Assembly (NCBI RefSeq): GCF_000304475.1
Contig: NC_018951.1
Location: 310,001-374,000 of the forward strand
DNA: 64,000 nt
DNA from: Kazachstania africana CBS 2517
Taxonomy: Eukaryota > Ascomycota > Saccharomycetes > Saccharomycetales > Saccharomycetaceae
Direction of reading: 5' to 3'
Shown here: one piece after another, positions 1 to 10,294 of the stretch
Numbering within the stretch: position 1 is the first letter of the stretch
Layout: every line of letters starts with the position of its first letter
The notes under the pieces: model-generated
Seen by the model: the letters and a program-made list of their open reading frames with translations, nothing else
Told to the model about the DNA's origin: nothing
The model's database searches: none
Translations under genes and position numbers: made by a program

Positions 1-2275
1 GTTCAAATATTTTTTCATCAGTCTTTATGCTTTTTTCTCTCTCTTCTGTGAGTTTTCCTTCCAAAGAGAGAATTTGTTCTTTCTGAGTGTCGACTAAAGT
101 CTTCAGCTCTTCAATTTTCTTCAAGTATTGGGTTTTAGCCAGTACTAGTGCATCATTTGTCTTGAGATTCAAGTCTTGAAGGAACTGCTCCATACTGTGT
201 CGTATATCATCAGATGATCCAATAGTACTTTTGTAAAGTCCTTTTATAATATCTGTATGTGAAGAGTAAATTTTTTCCATCTGTTCTTTTTGAGGAGTTG
301 TTAATACCCTTATATTCTCTTGGAGACAATTGTCCAGCTCTTCAATGCTTAGTATTGTACTGCTGAAATCAAGTTCCTGAGTTTCCGTTAAAATTTTCTT
401 CCTGAAGTTAATAGTATTGTCTTCCAACTCTTCGAAAACTCCACCAATGACTTCCTTAAATTTGATATTATATGATGATAAAGTTGTCTGTGATTGTAAG
501 ATGAATTTCATTTGGTTCTCTATCGTTCGAAACGTTTCTACCAAGAAGTCATAATATTTTTGGGAACTTAGTTGCAAATCATTTCGTTCAGTAGATATGA
601 GGTCTATAAGATTTAGGTTGTTTTCATGTATAGTGTTGATTTCAGTCTCAAATAGCTTGAAATTAGATTGATATTCCCCAAATATGCTGATAAGAGAGGC
701 TTGCTTATCCAATAAATCATTCGACAATTCTTGAGAATTTTTTAAACTTGTCTCAAGTTCTTTATTTATTGCCGTTTGGTTCACGTATTTCTCTTTGAAT
801 TTTTTTATCTGTTCTTCCATATTAACAATCTTAGCTTTTTGTTCATCTACAAGAATACCGTTACTTTCATACAAATCGAATTGTTCCTGTGTTATATATA
901 CCCCATCTTTCTGCCTCGAAGCTTTCAATTCTTGTCTTAACCTTTCAATCTCCTGGACATATTCATTTATACAAACATCTTTGGACATAGATTGGTTAAT
1001 TTGAGGCGTATTTTTAATAGATTTTGCACGAGTGGCGTATTCCAACGTGCTTATAGTCTCTTCCATCGATATCTTAGCTGGAGATACGGTTGCTATAATA
1101 CAAGTTTTTGTTTTACCACCTAATGAATCTTGTAATAATCTTGTTAATTTGGATTCTCTGTACGGGATATGCTGCGAATGATCAACTAATGCATTAATGA
1201 CACGGCCCAAAGTGAGCAAGGATTTATTAATCAGACCAGCCTCCTGCGCTCTCATATTTTCTGCCCCAGAACGGCTAATATTTTCACTACCTGCTAAATC
1301 CACCAAGTTCAATTTTCCGATCTTTACATATTGTTCCCCAGATACGGGATCAATCTTAGTAATATTAGTTGTAATAGTGAAAATTGTATGAGATCTGGAA
1401 GATAAATCATTACATTTAGTAGACGCAACTTTCCTCTTCAATGAACCTTCTGTCAACAGTTGTAATCCTTCATGTGCTGACTTTATGTATATCTCTTCCA
1501 TACCCTTAACCATAATTGAAGAATATGTATTATTTCTTGAAGACTTTTGTATCTTACTATTACCACTAGGTATATGGTTATCAAATATTCTAATAGATTC
1601 TTCAGTTTCCTTTGATTGTGATAACAAATCTTTTAATCTTTCATTATATAATTCTAAGAATGATATCTTCACAGAATATTCAGTTGATTCTCGCGTTAAA
1701 TATTGGAACAAGTTAACTAAAACTCTGGGAATGATACCGGCATGCTCTCCTAGGAGAATTTTATCTTGAGATTCTAAATCACCAAGTATGTTTATGTCAC
1801 CAGACATTGTGTAAGTTTTACCTGTACCTGTTTGCCCATAAGCAAAAATAGTACAATTATAACCTTGCAACATTTCATGGATGTAATTCTGCGCAGTAGC
1901 ATTGAAAACCACTTCCTGATCGCTTTCTACTCCAAATACTTGGTCGAAGATGTAAGTTTTCTTGGTGTGAGACAATACTGAAGAAGGATCAGATAGAACA
2001 ACTTCTTTACCTTGAGCACCCATAGTCGAAATAACCACACTACTCTTTTCTTCGATTTCCCTTTGATTTCTTGATCTACAACGTACGTAGACTTGTATAT
2101 TGGAACCCAACTCACTCTCAAAATCTGGAGAATCTGGGTGCGAGTTGCTCAAAGCTGAAGTAGTCCTAGATCTTCTGACCGTACTATCCGCAATTGTACG
2201 TCTTCTCATCTCCGTCGACAGGGTTCTCTTTGAACGTGCAGCAGATGCACTTGTGGATCGCTCAAAATGCAGCAT
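1..2275 (-). CDS. KIP1: Kinesin-5 mitotic motor, N-terminal part (cut by window edge)
   Basis: Bipolar kinesin-5 motor that slides antiparallel spindle microtubules apart. The frame runs from an ATG at 2275 to the left edge with no stop, so about 758 codons are visible; the S. cerevisiae protein is about 1,111 residues. A short basic Ser/Thr-rich tail of about 55 residues precedes the motor domain, which opens near residue 60 with QVYVRCRSRN. The P-loop GQTGTGKT is at about residues 147-154. The switch motifs SSRSHT and NLVDLAGSEN lie further along, at about 1.40 and 1.30 kb. After the motor comes a long heptad-rich stalk. The stretch around REIEEKSSVVIST favours KIP1 over its relative CIN8, as does SEF1 next door, near KIP1 in S. 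cerevisiae. No upstream in-frame ATG is seen nearby. Confidence 0.93.
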   Translation of the reverse strand, partial: MLHFERSTSASAARSKRTLSTEMRRRTIADSTVRRSRTTSALSNSHPDSPDFESELGSNIQVYVRCRSRNQREIEEKSSVVISTMGAQGKEVVLSDPSSVLSHTKKTYIFDQVFGVESDQEVVFNATAQNYIHEMLQGYNCTIFAYGQTGTGKTYTMSGDINILGDLESQDKILLGEHAGIIPRVLVNLFQYLTRESTEYSVKISFLELYNERLKDLLSQSKETEESIRIFDNHIPSGNSKIQKSSRNNTYSSIMVKGMEEIYIKSAHEGLQLLTEGSLKRKVASTKCNDLSSRSHTIFTITTNITKIDPVSGEQYVKIGKLNLVDLAGSENISRSGAENMRAQEAGLINKSLLTLGRVINALVDHSQHIPYRESKLTRLLQDSLGGKTKTCIIATVSPAKISMEETISTLEYATRAKSIKNTPQINQSMSKDVCINEYVQEIERLRQELKASRQKDGVYITQEQFDLYESNGILVDEQKAKIVNMEEQIKKFKEKYVNQTAINKELETSLKNSQELSNDLLDKQASLISIFGEYQSNFKLFETEINTIHENNLNLIDLISTERNDLQLSSQKYYDFLVETFRTIENQMKFILQSQTTLSSYNIKFKEVIGGVFEELEDNTINFRKKILTETQELDFSSTILSIEELDNCLQENIRVLTTPQKEQMEKIYSSHTDIIKGLYKSTIGSSDDIRHSMEQFLQDLNLKTNDALVLAKTQYLKKIEELKTLVDTQKEQILSLEGKLTEEREKSIKTDEKIFE

Positions 2276-2492
2276 AATATGGATATCTATATCAAACGAG
2301 AACTTGATTTGGTGTAAGTCTACCAATTGAGAGTACCTTCTCTTTACGTGTTTGTTTACACAAAATTGCACTATTTAATTTTACCGCTCATCGGGAGTTT
2401 CAAATCTTGAAAAAAACCAATAGGCCTGATGTGGCAAAAAAATGACACAACAAAACAATCGAAAAATGTAGATTAGCCCACCGTTTCCGAGC

Positions 2493-2543
2493 TGTGGCAT
2501 TGTAAGCCACAATGCAAATCTAAAAAGTGTCATTTAATGACAC
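2493..2543. repeat. Inverted-repeat cluster with TGACAC palindrome
   Basis: Positions 2527-2543 read GTGTCATT, one T, AATGACAC: a perfect 8-bp inverted repeat. A further AATGACAC half-site lies at 2441-2448. Just upstream, TGTGGC (2493-2498) can pair with GCCACA (2506-2511), and the overlapping GCATTGT (2497-2503) can pair with ACAATGC (2509-2515), so the two hairpins are mutually exclusive. A dimeric transcription-factor site or structured RNA are both possible. Confidence 0.6.
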
Positions 2544-2668
2544 AGCAGAGTTTGGAAAAATACATTTTGCTATATTTCCCTCTTAACTCTCGTGTTCTGC
2601 ATTGGATTTTCGTGTATAACGGTATGGAATGTGTTACGTGGTTTAAATAGCAAAGGAACCAACGTAGG

Positions 2669-2790
2669 GAGTTGTATATCAACTCGAGTCCTGTGGATTG
2701 GAGGAGCGGCTCCCACAGCTTATGCTATTGGCATGTTCTTGGTCGAACATCTTAATTTCTGTCGTAGTTGATAATACGATTTTTTCGTAT
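2669..2790. repeat. Four tandem short hairpins
   Basis: Consecutive perfect stems: GAGTTG/CAACTC (2669-2685), CTGTGG/CCACAG (2691-2718, with an inner GGAG/CTCC), ATGTTC/GAACAT (2733-2750) and ATACGA/TCGTAT around a T-rich loop (2774-2790). The 2660-2720 part is GC-richer than its surroundings. It could be an unrecognised non-coding RNA; no snRNA, snoRNA or tRNA signature was recognised. Confidence 0.45.
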
Positions 2791-3719
2791 ACAGTTCAGT
2801 CATTCTGAATTAATACTGACAGGCACAGGTAAGCAAGCGTATTGTGAATCGATTTTATATACGTTAAGACCTATCTTATGGAAAGGAGGAAATATGCTCA
2901 TGTACTAGAGATAAGAAAGGCTGCAGTTACTTACAATTGGTATGAAACTCGATGACTAAATTAAAAGCACCTTAATTTATTGAACTTCAGATTTTACTAC
3001 CTATAATTGAACTACGAAACTCAGTTTTCATTCTAAAATGGTACGTTCTTTAAACTTTGCAGCGGGAATTGTCCTCTCGAGGTAATGAATACAAACAATA
3101 ATACTTTCCATGATAGACAAGTGTGATCATTGAACAGTCGCTAGATCTAGTTCACAGATGTAGTGTCGCAATTGAGTCCATCAAAGCTTATGTATGGCAT
3201 TGCACCTTCCATTGGTTTTTACATTACCACAGCAACCCTAAAATCCAACTTTATCACGTGATTCGGGCAGATAAAATAGGTGACGAATAAGCCAAAATGT
3301 TTCGGAATAAAGATACAGATGGTACCGTTTCCCTGGAACATCTATCCAGATGAAAGATGCTTTGGAACTTATAGAGGATACTTTAATTGTGGTTCGAAAA
3401 ATATTGTGTTATTGTACGTTTCTTATTGGTCATTTATTGTGATTTCACTATCTAAAGAATTATTTACCAACGAAGCGCAGCCGAAGTGTGATGAATTTAC
3501 TCAAAATAAACTACTTTTGGTAAGACTGCTCATCCAAGGAAACGGTAATAAGTAAGGCACCGTAGTTCCATTATAGAGTAAACTTTTCTTAGAGCCAGTT
3601 TGAATTGTCCTTTGTTCGTTATTTGGATTACTAACGAATGCGTTTGAGCTTTCTTTTCCAAATAGTAATCGCTAATTGATATACCATATAGAGGCAGAAC
3701 GCAAGACAATACTATACAA

Positions 3720-6545
3720 ATGGCCGATTCCAATATTCAAAATATAAAAACTTCGACATCTGAAACGGGGTTATTTCCACTTTCTAAGAAACGGCGCATT
3801 TCGGAGTCCATAGCAGTTGGTAGAGAGACTAATAATGTTTCCTCAAACGCGATTCGTAGAGATCATGCAGGAAGTCACAGACCCGTTACATCGTGTAGTC
3901 ATTGTAGGCAGCAGAAGATAAAATGTAATGCTAATCAAAATTATCCTAATCCGTGCTCTCGATGTCAAAAATATAAGCTACATTGTGAAATAGACCCATC
4001 CTTTAAACCGCAAAAAGGTTCACAATTACAAACCATGCGAAGAGATTTGGATGATTTGAAACTGAAATTAGACCATCTTTTGGGTAACCAGAGCATAATA
4101 TCACAAGCTTTAAACCAGACTGCCGGTGGTAGAGAAATATTGCATAGTTTGGCCGTTTTAAATGAAAGACATAGCCAACCACCATCCGAGCTCGAAGAAG
4201 ATTTGACTCCTACCAATACATTTTCTGCACAAACATATTTGATAAGAGGGCCTCAGCTGCGATCCATGAAAACACCATCAGCCAAGTCACCGTCATTGCA
4301 AGATCGACATCAAACGTTGCCTGCCAATTTCACCTTAGAGAATGATCACTCAGACTCCGGTGACAGTAGAATATCTCTGAGAGATAATAAGAGTAAAGAT
4401 CAAATACTTGCGACCCCATCTCTTTTCGAAAGGGTCCCTACACCAGATGACAAGATTGACCAGTTTCTCCTTGGTGAAGTTCAGATTCCATTAGAAAAAG
4501 CCAACGAGCTACATAAGCGATTTGTAGATGAATATTTGCCGTATTTTCCAATCATGTTTACTAATTCAGCAGCAGAATTGTATTCTCAATCCAAATTATT
4601 ATTTTGGACTGTTATGTTGACTGCATGTCTGTCAGACTCGGAGCCAACCCTTTACATTAAATTAAGTTCACTGATAAAGCAACTTGCAATTGAGACATGT
4701 TGGATGAGAACTCCAAGATCCACACATATATCACAAGCCTTATTAATCTTGTGCATATGGCCTTTGCCTAATCAAAGGGTGTTGGACGATTGTTCTTATA
4801 GGTTCGTTGGTTTGGCTAAGTCTCTTTCCTTTCAGTTAGGTCTCCATAGGGGTAAATTTATGGCAGAGTTTACTAGAAGTCAAACATGGATGCCAAACGC
4901 AGAGAAGTGGAGAACAAGAACCTGGCTGGGAATTTTTTTTTCAGAATTATGCTGGGCAAGTATATTAGGGTTACCTCCTACTTCAAAAATCGATTATTTA
5001 GTCGATCGGGTGAAGTTTGCAGAGGACCAACCCTCTGTTTATGATAATAATGATGAAGAGGAAACCTCGTTTAAGTTACCCAGTAGATTCAAGAGACTAA
5101 TTCTTCTTTCTGTATTTCAGTCAAATCTCTGTACAACAATGGATTCCAGTACTAACAGTCCGGATGGTTTGATAGAATGTGACCTCCGTGCATCTACTTT
5201 GAGTACGTTTGAACAAGAATTGGAAGAACTGAATAAAGGTTTGGATTTTGAAAAAGATGATGCTGTGCATATATATTATCTTTATGTGCAACTTATGATT
5301 TGTTGTTTTGCATTTTTACCAGAAATGCCTCTTAGTGTTCAATCTCAATATGTCTTGAAGGCTTATTCCTCTGCCACAAAAATTGTCACTCTATTGACAA
5401 AGTTACTGGAGAATCATCAGCTTATAGCATTACCCATTTATATCAGACAAAGCGCAACTTTCTCCGCCTTTATTCTGTTCAAATTGCAATTAAATTCAAT
5501 GCTTTTATCTAAGTTTTTGAATTCTGCTAGACAATCGATTGTAACAATCCATAGGTTGTTCAGAAACCAACATACTGCCTGGACAACCTCTGTAGAGAAC
5601 GATATTTCTAGAACTGCAAGCACTTTAGAACGACTAAATATGGTATTGATTAGACATCCGGAGGTCTTTTTGATGGAAACTGGTATAATCGCAAAAATGC
5701 GCTCACATTTAACAGGGTCACTGTTTTATGACTTAGTATGGTGTCTGCATGAAGCAGGCAGGAGAGAGAATAGCTCTGGGGATACGCAAGCTAAGGAGAG
5801 TTCTAAAGTGTCATCAGATGTTGCTGGAAACAAGATGTTGTATCCATTACCTCTATATAATCACATTGCAAGAGAAGACTTCAAAACGGTCACAGAGACT
5901 ACGCCAGGGGGAACAACAGTTACAACACTTGTTCCTACTAAAGATGCCCTACGACATGCTGAGGAATTGGCCAAGACCAATAAGGATACAGATGGAGTTG
6001 TGAAAGAGATTAATGGTATTCCAATTTCAATGTTAGATGAAACGGGAAGTGTACGTCTATCCTCCACTAAGGGTAATTCTATCGCTTCGAATTTAGATCA
6101 AAGCCAAACAACTTCTGGTTTAAGTAAAATGGCCAATGTCAGGGCCGATGAAAAAGGTACCTATTCAAGACCACAACGGGCAGTTTCATCGATGACTTCC
6201 TCTATCAGGACAGGCCCAGAGTCACATTCCTTATTTACTAGAAGTACATCCACTGTGCCTCCTTCATTTCCTAATAATATGGGTGAAATTTCATCCTCTC
6301 GCGCAACCAGCAATGTAGAAGATTTCAACGTTTTGAATAACAGGAATACAGCATTTGGTGGGTCATTAGAAAATCAGGAAGAATCTAAAGCACAGGATTC
6401 TGATATAGATAAGGATAGTTCATGGAATATTCCACAAAGTGACCAATTGAACGATTTTTTTCAGCAGCAGACGGCTGGCTGGCTTGAAAACGGTCTTGGG
6501 AATGATGATATTTTTGGTTGGTTCGATATGGGGACCGAATTTTAA
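3720..6545 (+). CDS. SEF1: Zn2Cys6 transcription factor of the Sef1 type
   Basis: Fungal binuclear zinc-cluster regulator, 941 residues. The six cluster cysteines are at residues 59, 62, 69, 79, 82 and 89, in the arrangement CSHC-x6-C-x9-C-SRC-x6-C. A short coiled-coil follows (RRDLDDLKLKLDHLL, about 105-120). The middle, about 250-700, is the usual fungal-specific factor domain, and the C-terminus is Ser/Asn-rich and acidic, ending near W-F-D-M, as expected of an activation region. The conserved block before the cluster (SHRPVTSC) and the position beside KIP1 and the UBP gene identify SEF1 (YBL066C), whose Candida albicans counterpart controls iron uptake; the targets here are unknown. The ATG at 3720 is used because an in-frame stop lies shortly upstream and no ATG intervenes. 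Confidence 0.88.
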   Translation: MADSNIQNIKTSTSETGLFPLSKKRRISESIAVGRETNNVSSNAIRRDHAGSHRPVTSCSHCRQQKIKCNANQNYPNPCSRCQKYKLHCEIDPSFKPQKGSQLQTMRRDLDDLKLKLDHLLGNQSIISQALNQTAGGREILHSLAVLNERHSQPPSELEEDLTPTNTFSAQTYLIRGPQLRSMKTPSAKSPSLQDRHQTLPANFTLENDHSDSGDSRISLRDNKSKDQILATPSLFERVPTPDDKIDQFLLGEVQIPLEKANELHKRFVDEYLPYFPIMFTNSAAELYSQSKLLFWTVMLTACLSDSEPTLYIKLSSLIKQLAIETCWMRTPRSTHISQALLILCIWPLPNQRVLDDCSYRFVGLAKSLSFQLGLHRGKFMAEFTRSQTWMPNAEKWRTRTWLGIFFSELCWASILGLPPTSKIDYLVDRVKFAEDQPSVYDNNDEEETSFKLPSRFKRLILLSVFQSNLCTTMDSSTNSPDGLIECDLRASTLSTFEQELEELNKGLDFEKDDAVHIYYLYVQLMICCFAFLPEMPLSVQSQYVLKAYSSATKIVTLLTKLLENHQLIALPIYIRQSATFSAFILFKLQLNSMLLSKFLNSARQSIVTIHRLFRNQHTAWTTSVENDISRTASTLERLNMVLIRHPEVFLMETGIIAKMRSHLTGSLFYDLVWCLHEAGRRENSSGDTQAKESSKVSSDVAGNKMLYPLPLYNHIAREDFKTVTETTPGGTTVTTLVPTKDALRHAEELAKTNKDTDGVVKEINGIPISMLDETGSVRLSSTKGNSIASNLDQSQTTSGLSKMANVRADEKGTYSRPQRAVSSMTSSIRTGPESHSLFTRSTSTVPPSFPNNMGEISSSRATSNVEDFNVLNNRNTAFGGSLENQEESKAQDSDIDKDSSWNIPQSDQLNDFFQQQTAGWLENGLGNDDIFGWFDMGTEF

Positions 6546-6859
6546 GAAGTTTTTATATATCCAGCATATAGTCCTTTGAGTTTCAGTTTCAATAGAGACA
6601 TTGTAGTATTCAGTATTTTGATTCTTATGGTGTTTTAGATGTTGAGTATCAAGGTTCGTATCTCGTTAATATAGAGCAAATATATCAACGCGTCAGCCTC
6701 GCACATTAGCTAGAATGCCAAAAATTACCGATCGCATCGATAAATTTAAACTGAAATCAATAAATGCTGGAAGAAACTCTGGCAAATTTATGGGAATACA
6801 TTATTCGAGAGGTCATTTATATAACAGCTAGTTCCTGGCGATTTTGAGAGAAGAATATT
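6546..6859. promoter_or_regulatory. SEF1 terminator / UBP promoter gap
   Basis: About 314 bp between two genes on the plus strand. One ACGCGT, the core of the MCB element bound by MBF at G1/S, lies at about 6,689. I see no RNA gene. Confidence 0.4.
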
Positions 6860-8965
6860 ATGTTAAAAAGATGGAGGTTAGCTGGATTATCTAGTGGGAA
6901 AAAATCGAGATCAACCGAGGATTTAAACGTTAATGATACATTTAATGTGGATAGTTCTTTTGCAACACTGCCTATTCTCGAAGTTACTCGAGTCTCCACA
7001 ATGGCTTCGGAAGAAGGTAACTTATTAAAAACGGTAAAGACCTCTGAGGAAGACATTTGTCCCGAAGATAATGTCGAGCAAAATGCCGCTAATTCGACTA
7101 TTGTACCGTATTTGACACCTCAACCGGGGAACAATTTTTCATCGACAACTTATACAGCGGTGGACCCGTCGAATACGGCCATTTTAGATGTTAAAGAATC
7201 TAATTTAATGCCTTATGGTGATGGATCCAATAAAATTTTTGGATATGAAAATTTTGGCAACACATGTTACTGTAACTCAATATTACAATGTTTCTTTAAC
7301 CATTCAGTTTTCAGAACTAGCATGCTTTCGTTTCCCTCGAGTAATTCTGACGGAGAAAGAGCTCGTACGCTAGAAACTTTTGGTAGGTCTAAAAGAAATA
7401 TAAATGGCGTCAGCAAAGAATCAAGAAGCAGCTCAAACTCTCAAAACGAAATCTTAGAAGATGCTACAAAATATAAAGCACAGGAGAAATTGGCCCATGG
7501 TAAAAAATTCATAGCAGGTCTACTGAAACGTCATAGTTCTAGTGCTGAAAATGTCAATTACAGAGGCGCTGAAACCATCGCTAAATCAAGTGAGAGTTCA
7601 TTGAATATTGATGATCTCTATATAAATGACATGCCAGGGGATAAAATTCTACCAAAATTGTCATCTTTTGATGACGAAAACGTTCTTAACAAGACGAAAA
7701 AGTATGACGGTTTAATCGTAGGTAGACCTGTATCTCAGGGAAGAAAAGATTCCTCATCTAGCGTCTTATCTACTAATGAAATATCAAATGAAAGCTCTGC
7801 TTCGGAGATAGATATGGACTATAACAGTGAGTATTTGTCAAGTGAAAAAAGGAAAAGAAATGCATTACTAAAAGGTCCTGTCCTAGACATTGATTCTATA
7901 GTCAACAAAAAACAAGATTCATCTTTGTATTATGCATTAAAGGACATTTTTGAGTGTGCAGTCGAAACCAACTTTCTATCTGGTGTAATTTCACCTGTCC
8001 AGTTCATAGACACTTTAAAAAAAGAGAATGTTTTATTTGATACAACAATGCACCAAGATGCCCATGAATTTTTGAACTTTTTAATGAACAATTTGAGTGA
8101 TTATATTTGGGCTAATAACAAAAAAGGCGATCTTAAGATAGATAATTTTGTCCAGGACATATTTCAAGGAAGTTTGACGAATCAAATACGATGCTACACT
8201 TGCGACAGCATTACTTCCACAGAAGAACCATTTTTAGATTTTGCTATTGAAGTAAAAGAAGATGAAAATTTAAATATTCAAAGACATTTAGAAAGTTTTC
8301 ATCAAAGAGAACTTTTAAATGGTTCTGATAAGTTTTACTGCGATCGATGTTGTGGTTTACAGGAAGCTGAGAGGCTAGTTGGCCTAAAAAGGCTTCCTAA
8401 AACGTTATCTTTACATCTGAAAAGATTTAAGTATTCCGAAGATAAAATGGCTAATATCAAATTATTCAACAAAATAGATTATCCCACATTTTTAACGGTA
8501 TCATCGACTTTCGATTCAAAATTATCAAAGCGTTATGAACTCGCAAGTGCAGTGATACACCTCGGCGATGGCCCACAATATGGACATTATATCTCGTTGT
8601 GTAAAACAGAAACGTTTGGATGGCTATTGTTCGATGATGAAACAGTGGAGGCTGTTGATGAACAAACAGTACTAAGTTTTACTGGTGAAAATTCGGATAC
8701 TGCATATGTATTATTCTATAATGAAGTATCCGAGTACGATGAAGTAAAGTCATCCACGCAAGCTTATGAAGAATACAACACTCATATCGATCAATTGATT
8801 AGGCATGATGACTGTTTACATCATCTTCATGATGAACCTCATGATAAGCCCATCAATGACAGTTTCAAGACCAGCACAGCCTCTTCAATTAATCCTGAAA
8901 AGAATGACTCCTCATCAAAGATTGGAAGAAGGAAATCACGATTGCTCAATTTTATGAAAAAATGA
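6860..8965 (+). CDS. UBP13: Ubiquitin-specific protease, Ubp9/Ubp13 family
   Basis: Cysteine protease removing ubiquitin from conjugates, 701 residues (S. cerevisiae Ubp9 and Ubp13 are about 750). The Cys box GYENFGNTCYCNS places the catalytic cysteine at residue 136. A QDAHEF motif is at about 395. Two CxxC pairs typical of a zinc-binding finger (CYTC, CDRC) follow, and the His box GPQYGHYISL is at about 570-580. A long Ser-rich insertion separates the Cys box from the rest of the catalytic domain, as in this subfamily, and the C-terminus is basic. Ubp9 and Ubp13 are whole-genome-duplication partners, so one gene here stands for both and the symbol is a position-based choice: SEF1 is to the left and the PRS gene converges from the right. 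Confidence 0.88.
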   Translation: MLKRWRLAGLSSGKKSRSTEDLNVNDTFNVDSSFATLPILEVTRVSTMASEEGNLLKTVKTSEEDICPEDNVEQNAANSTIVPYLTPQPGNNFSSTTYTAVDPSNTAILDVKESNLMPYGDGSNKIFGYENFGNTCYCNSILQCFFNHSVFRTSMLSFPSSNSDGERARTLETFGRSKRNINGVSKESRSSSNSQNEILEDATKYKAQEKLAHGKKFIAGLLKRHSSSAENVNYRGAETIAKSSESSLNIDDLYINDMPGDKILPKLSSFDDENVLNKTKKYDGLIVGRPVSQGRKDSSSSVLSTNEISNESSASEIDMDYNSEYLSSEKRKRNALLKGPVLDIDSIVNKKQDSSLYYALKDIFECAVETNFLSGVISPVQFIDTLKKENVLFDTTMHQDAHEFLNFLMNNLSDYIWANNKKGDLKIDNFVQDIFQGSLTNQIRCYTCDSITSTEEPFLDFAIEVKEDENLNIQRHLESFHQRELLNGSDKFYCDRCCGLQEAERLVGLKRLPKTLSLHLKRFKYSEDKMANIKLFNKIDYPTFLTVSSTFDSKLSKRYELASAVIHLGDGPQYGHYISLCKTETFGWLLFDDETVEAVDEQTVLSFTGENSDTAYVLFYNEVSEYDEVKSSTQAYEEYNTHIDQLIRHDDCLHHLHDEPHDKPINDSFKTSTASSINPEKNDSSSKIGRRKSRLLNFMKK

Positions 8966-9043
8966 TAGAATAATATTTAATAAATATTAGGTATATACGA
9001 ATATTTTATACTATGATCTGAGAAATTTATTTTTCTGTTTTTA

Positions 9044-10000
9044 TCAGTCGATAGTGTGAGAAAATAGGTAAGAAATTGACTCACCATTGTGCAATCTTCT
9101 TATTGCCTCGGAGATTACAGGGCTTATATCTAATTGTATTATCTTTGATGACCGTTTCTGTAAAGGAACAGTATTTGTGCAGATAACTTGAGATATTTCA
9201 GAACTTTCCAATTTTTCGATAGCATTTCCAGAAAAGATACCATGTGAAATCATTGCGATGACTTCTTTAGCTCCGTTTTCTAATAAAAGCCTAGCCGCTT
9301 TGATTAGAGTGCCACACGTATCAGCCATATCATCAATGATTAGACACGTTCTATCTTTTGTGTCCCCAACTAGTACCATTTTTGATACCTCATTTGCCCT
9401 TTGTCTCTCCTTATGAATTAATGCAAATGGTAAATCGAGCTTGTCAGCAAAACTTGTGACCCTTTTTGTACCACCTGCATCCGGTGAAACTAATGTGACG
9501 TTATTCAAATCCATATTATCCCTTATATACTTCAGCATAGTTGGCTCAGCATAGAGATTGTCAACAGGTGCATGGAAAAAACCTTGAATCTGTGATGCAT
9601 GTAAATCCATTGTTATAATGTGGTCACATCCAGCTGCCTCAAGTAATTTGGCGATTAATTTTGCCGTAATGGGGGCACGAGATTTATCCTTCTTATCTTG
9701 TCTAGCATATGGGAAATTTGGAATGACAGCGACTATCTTTCTTGCTGACGCAGCTCTACAACCATGAATTGAAATTAATAATTCCATCAAAAAATCATTG
9801 ATAGAATGCTCACCATAGCCTGTTTGAATAATATACACCTCTTCATCTCGGAGTGTCTCACCCACCACCACTGAGGCCTCTGTGCTCTGATACTGGTAAA
9901 GTCCCACTTGAGATAAGGGGATATTCAATCTGGTAGATATCAATTTGGCAAGTGCTGGGTGAGAATTGCCAGCTATCAGTTTTATATCATTTTGAGACAT
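9044..10000 (-). CDS. PRS4: Ribose-phosphate pyrophosphokinase (PRPP synthetase)
   Basis: Makes phosphoribosyl pyrophosphate from ribose 5-phosphate and ATP, the entry substrate for purine, pyrimidine, histidine and tryptophan synthesis; yeast enzymes act as hetero-oligomers. It has 318 residues, the typical length of the Prs2/3/4 class, without the large insertions of Prs1/Prs5. Visible are the N-terminal [14 protein letters not shown], the [11 protein letters not shown] region involved in ATP and metal binding, and the PRPP-binding loop [13 protein letters not shown]. The start ATG is at 10000. It converges on the UBP gene (78 bp between stops) and diverges from UBC6, as in the ancestral order. 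PRS2 and PRS4 are duplicates, so the symbol may equally be PRS2. Confidence 0.93.
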   Translation of the reverse strand: MSQNDIKLIAGNSHPALAKLISTRLNIPLSQVGLYQYQSTEASVVVGETLRDEEVYIIQTGYGEHSINDFLMELLISIHGCRAASARKIVAVIPNFPYARQDKKDKSRAPITAKLIAKLLEAAGCDHIITMDLHASQIQGFFHAPVDNLYAEPTMLKYIRDNMDLNNVTLVSPDAGGTKRVTSFADKLDLPFALIHKERQRANEVSKMVLVGDTKDRTCLIIDDMADTCGTLIKAARLLLENGAKEVIAMISHGIFSGNAIEKLESSEISQVICTNTVPLQKRSSKIIQLDISPVISEAIRRLHNGESISYLFSHTID

Positions 10001-10294
10001 TGATTCTAGATTTTAGAAAGAAGAGACAGATGATCCTGCGAAGTTATTGTCCATTAATAAGCCATCAACTCTGATTTAAATCATTAAGTAATTGATTCGT
10101 TTATTAATGTAAGCTGGCGTCGTTTTGCGATGCCTTGTAACCCGGCTGTAGTCTCGGAATAGATTTTGCGAGAAATATGTATATGATTTTGATTATCGCT
10201 GTGATTGATCAGATGAATTAGTTTTCAACAAGGTTCAACAGAAAATCAACAAGTTCATTTATAATACACTATTCATATTTAGCATTAGCTAGCC

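Larger units (their letters stand above)
2276..3719. other. Divergent KIP1-SEF1 intergenic region, rich in inverted repeats
   Basis: A 1.4 kb gap between two divergently transcribed genes, unusually long for this window. S. cerevisiae has PRX1 (YBL064C) here; I see no peroxiredoxin-like frame. An open frame at 3280-3555 begins with GTG, has no recognisable similarity, and I do not call it. Within the gap are a perfect 17-bp palindrome (2527-2543), two overlapping hairpins (2493-2515), four consecutive short hairpins (2669-2790), and one CACGTG E-box at 3256. It must hold the promoters of both genes. No tRNA or snoRNA could be identified by eye. Confidence 0.6.

Noticed and set aside
3254..3312. 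Centromere-like pair: ATCACGTG (CDEI-like) and TTCCGAAA (CDEIII-like, minus strand)
   Set aside because: The CDEIII-like motif faces the wrong way relative to the CDEI-like motif and is only about 40 bp away, with no AT-rich CDEII between.
3280..3555. 91-codon open frame upstream of SEF1
   Set aside because: It begins with GTG, resembles no family and overlaps promoter DNA.
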